Of a stretch of 64,000 nucleotides of DNA, positions 62,267 to 64,000 are shown in pieces. Source of the DNA: Cyanoderma ruficeps (Eukaryota; Chordata; Aves; Passeriformes; Timaliidae); the NCBI GenBank assembly GCA_008694505.1, contig VZDJ01001247.1, positions 248,001 through 312,000 of the forward strand, written 5' to 3'. The translations under genes and the position numbers were made by a program. Within the stretch, counting starts at the first letter, position 1, and each line of letters starts with the position of its first letter. The notes beneath the pieces are model-generated. The model saw only the letters and a program-made list of their open reading frames with translations, was not told the DNA's origin and made no database searches.

Positions 62267-64000
62267 GTAGGCACAGCCCCAGGGTTATGGCACATTATAC
62301 CCTTTGCTGACCCAGAGGTGGGGCAAATGAGAGGTGTTTTAAATAGCTTTTGTCCCATTTTCAGTCCCATGTGAAGGGTGAGACAATACAGATGTTATAA
62401 ATCACACCATCACAATCAGAAGACAAACTATATCCTAATTACAGTACATTATAAGCATTCCTTGGCCTATCAGCTTTTGCCACACAATGCTGTAAATGCC
62501 TTAAAGCAATCATCTAAAATTACCCCTTGTGGTGTTACAAAAATACATCTTTCATAGCTCTATTTCTCCATAGTATCTAGACTTATTTTCAAGACCACCT
62601 TTAGAAACTTGTTTCAAGTTCCATTTCTCGCCCAACAATGTCTGTCCTATTCCATGGCCTTTATAAGTCAGCACACTTTATCTCAGAGTTTGCACACAGA
62701 TGCACAGGACTATGTGAGCCTTCTATCAGGCCTTGAGAATTCTCAAAAAATCCATTCCCCACACCAGGACATGCATCCAGGGCAGGGCCCTGCTGCACCA
62801 GCTGCTTCTCAGGGAAGGTGTGGTGCCTTTGGAGGGCTGACCTGGAACAGAGACTTGGCAGAGCTAGAGAATAAAGTAGGGATTTATTGAAAGGTCTCCA
62901 GGATCCACCTTGGGCAGGACAGGGCCTGACCAGGGCTATACCCAAGGTGGACCCAAAATGGTCACAAAGTGGCTGATCAGTCACGAGATCTCACACTTTT
63001 ATTTGCATATTGGGGTTTAATTGTCCAATTCCAGCTCCAGGTTGTGAGGTCTCATCCTTCTTGTTCCTCCCTTCAGTCCACCCTTGTTTTTGTTTTTGGG
63101 CCTGAAAGTTGTCCTTGGTCTTCAACAGGAAAAGGATTTGTTTTGTCTCCCTGCTCTGTGAAGAGCTGAGTGACACTGAATGTGAGGCTCAGAACTGCAC
63201 CCCTGGGCAGCACAGAATATGAAAAAACATGAAAGATAAAACTTAAGGCATCAGGTGTAGTTTGATTAGGAATTGTTAGCAAAATAATCAGGTTTATTCC
63301 CTTTTTTACCCAAATCAAAGCGTTCCATTTATAAGGAAGGTGATAGCATGGTAGAGGGTCTAAAGATGTACTAGATGTACTAGAGATAATAGCAATGAAT
63401 GATGCATAATTTGATTGATGCAGAAGTGTTTATAGAAGTGTTTGGTCATTGGGACAACCTCATGAACATGTGTGATCAGTAACTCCACTTACAGAGAGAC
63501 ATATTTCTCACAGTTCTTTCTTTTTATTTTTTTCTTTTTATGTTTTAATGTTGTTATTGTACTGCTGTGCCTGTGGGGGGTTTTTGTGGGTTTTTTTGGG
63601 TTTGTTTTTTTTTTTTAATGACCTTTGAAACAGTTTGGAGCTCTTGGCTCTACAGTTTTATGGAGATGAATTATTTTCTGTTAGGAACTAGTTTTAGTTT
63701 TAGCATGGTTTGCCAGTCAAAGCACCCTCTGTGCTGAGTGCTGCAGGTCACTCCCAGCACTGGAGGATGTTTGGCCAAGATCTGTGCCCCAGGTAGGACA
63801 TAAAGTAACAGCTGCCCTCCTGAGGAGATCTCTAGTCTTGTGTTACTCACTTGAGAGATCCTCTCCCAGTTCATTTCCAGCTCTGAAGGGCAAACAAAAT
63901 TGCAACTTGCAGTAGAATGTGCAGCAATTATGCAGCTCTTGATGTGAGATGTGATTTAGGATCCTTTCTGCTCATCAGATCTTTCCACTGGTAACCAAGA
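62267..64000 (+). other. BRINP3: Start of the next BRINP3 intron
   Basis: Begins with a GTAGGC donor directly after an AAG codon. It contains a probable minus-strand LTR (about 62819-63180) and a G/T-rich low-complexity patch near 63560-63620. No further BRINP exon is visible before the window ends. Confidence 0.85.
62819..63180 (-). mobile_element. Probable LTR, minus strand
   Basis: The plus strand starts TGTGGTGCC. On the minus strand a TATA-like AAATAAAAG (about 62995-63003) precedes CAATAAATC (near 62881) by about 120 bp, followed by a ...GGCACCACA end. An ATTTGCAT octamer is at about 63000-63007. The far end and a target duplication were not resolved. Confidence 0.45.

Noticed and set aside
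62099..62374. 91-codon open frame read as a separate gene
   Set aside because: It begins at a GTG inside the BRINP3 exon and runs past the splice donor; only the part up to 62266 is coding.
1..64000. CRISPR arrays, operons, tRNA or rRNA genes
   Set aside because: No direct-repeat/spacer structure, no cloverleaf sequence and no rRNA motif seen; the window is vertebrate intronic DNA.

Overview
The window looks like non-coding DNA of a bird, most likely a songbird-type genome. The evidence is many CR1 LINE fragments in both orientations and several short solo LTRs flanked by 6-bp target duplications, set in AT-rich sequence. There is no bacterial or viral gene layout. The only protein-coding sequence I can support is two consecutive internal exons of one plus-strand gene, which I identify as BRINP3 (FAM5C), a secreted or ER-retained neural MACPF-domain protein. 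The family and domain call is strong. The choice of BRINP3 over BRINP1 or BRINP2 rests on remembered paralogue sequence.

Layout: positions 1-52100 read as the 3' part of a very large intron upstream of the first visible exon. The exon carrying the signal peptide is not here and must lie upstream. Exon 52101-52291 (191 bp) is followed by a 9,784-bp intron and exon 62076-62266 (also 191 bp). The rest of the window is the start of the next intron. The two exons join in frame: a glycine codon is split between them, inside the MACPF signature.

The introns hold about a dozen CR1 pieces, five LTRs with resolved ends and 6-bp target duplications (one perfect and three with one mismatch besides one perfect minus-strand copy), and three probable LTRs without resolved ends. 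They also hold a 14-unit CA-rich minisatellite 265 bp upstream of the second exon, several local duplications, a 1.1-kb-spaced inverted repeat, and short microsatellites that coincide with assembly gaps.

Most of the remaining sequence (for example 5.7-10.3, 12.4-20.7, 25-34.5, 45-49.8 and 53-58 kb) shows nothing I can name. Conservation and expression cannot be judged without alignments. I see no new gene system. The most unusual structures are the inverted repeat at 23.75/24.99 kb, an LTR inserted into a 57-bp tandem repeat at 20.8 kb, and direct repeats on either side of the first exon.
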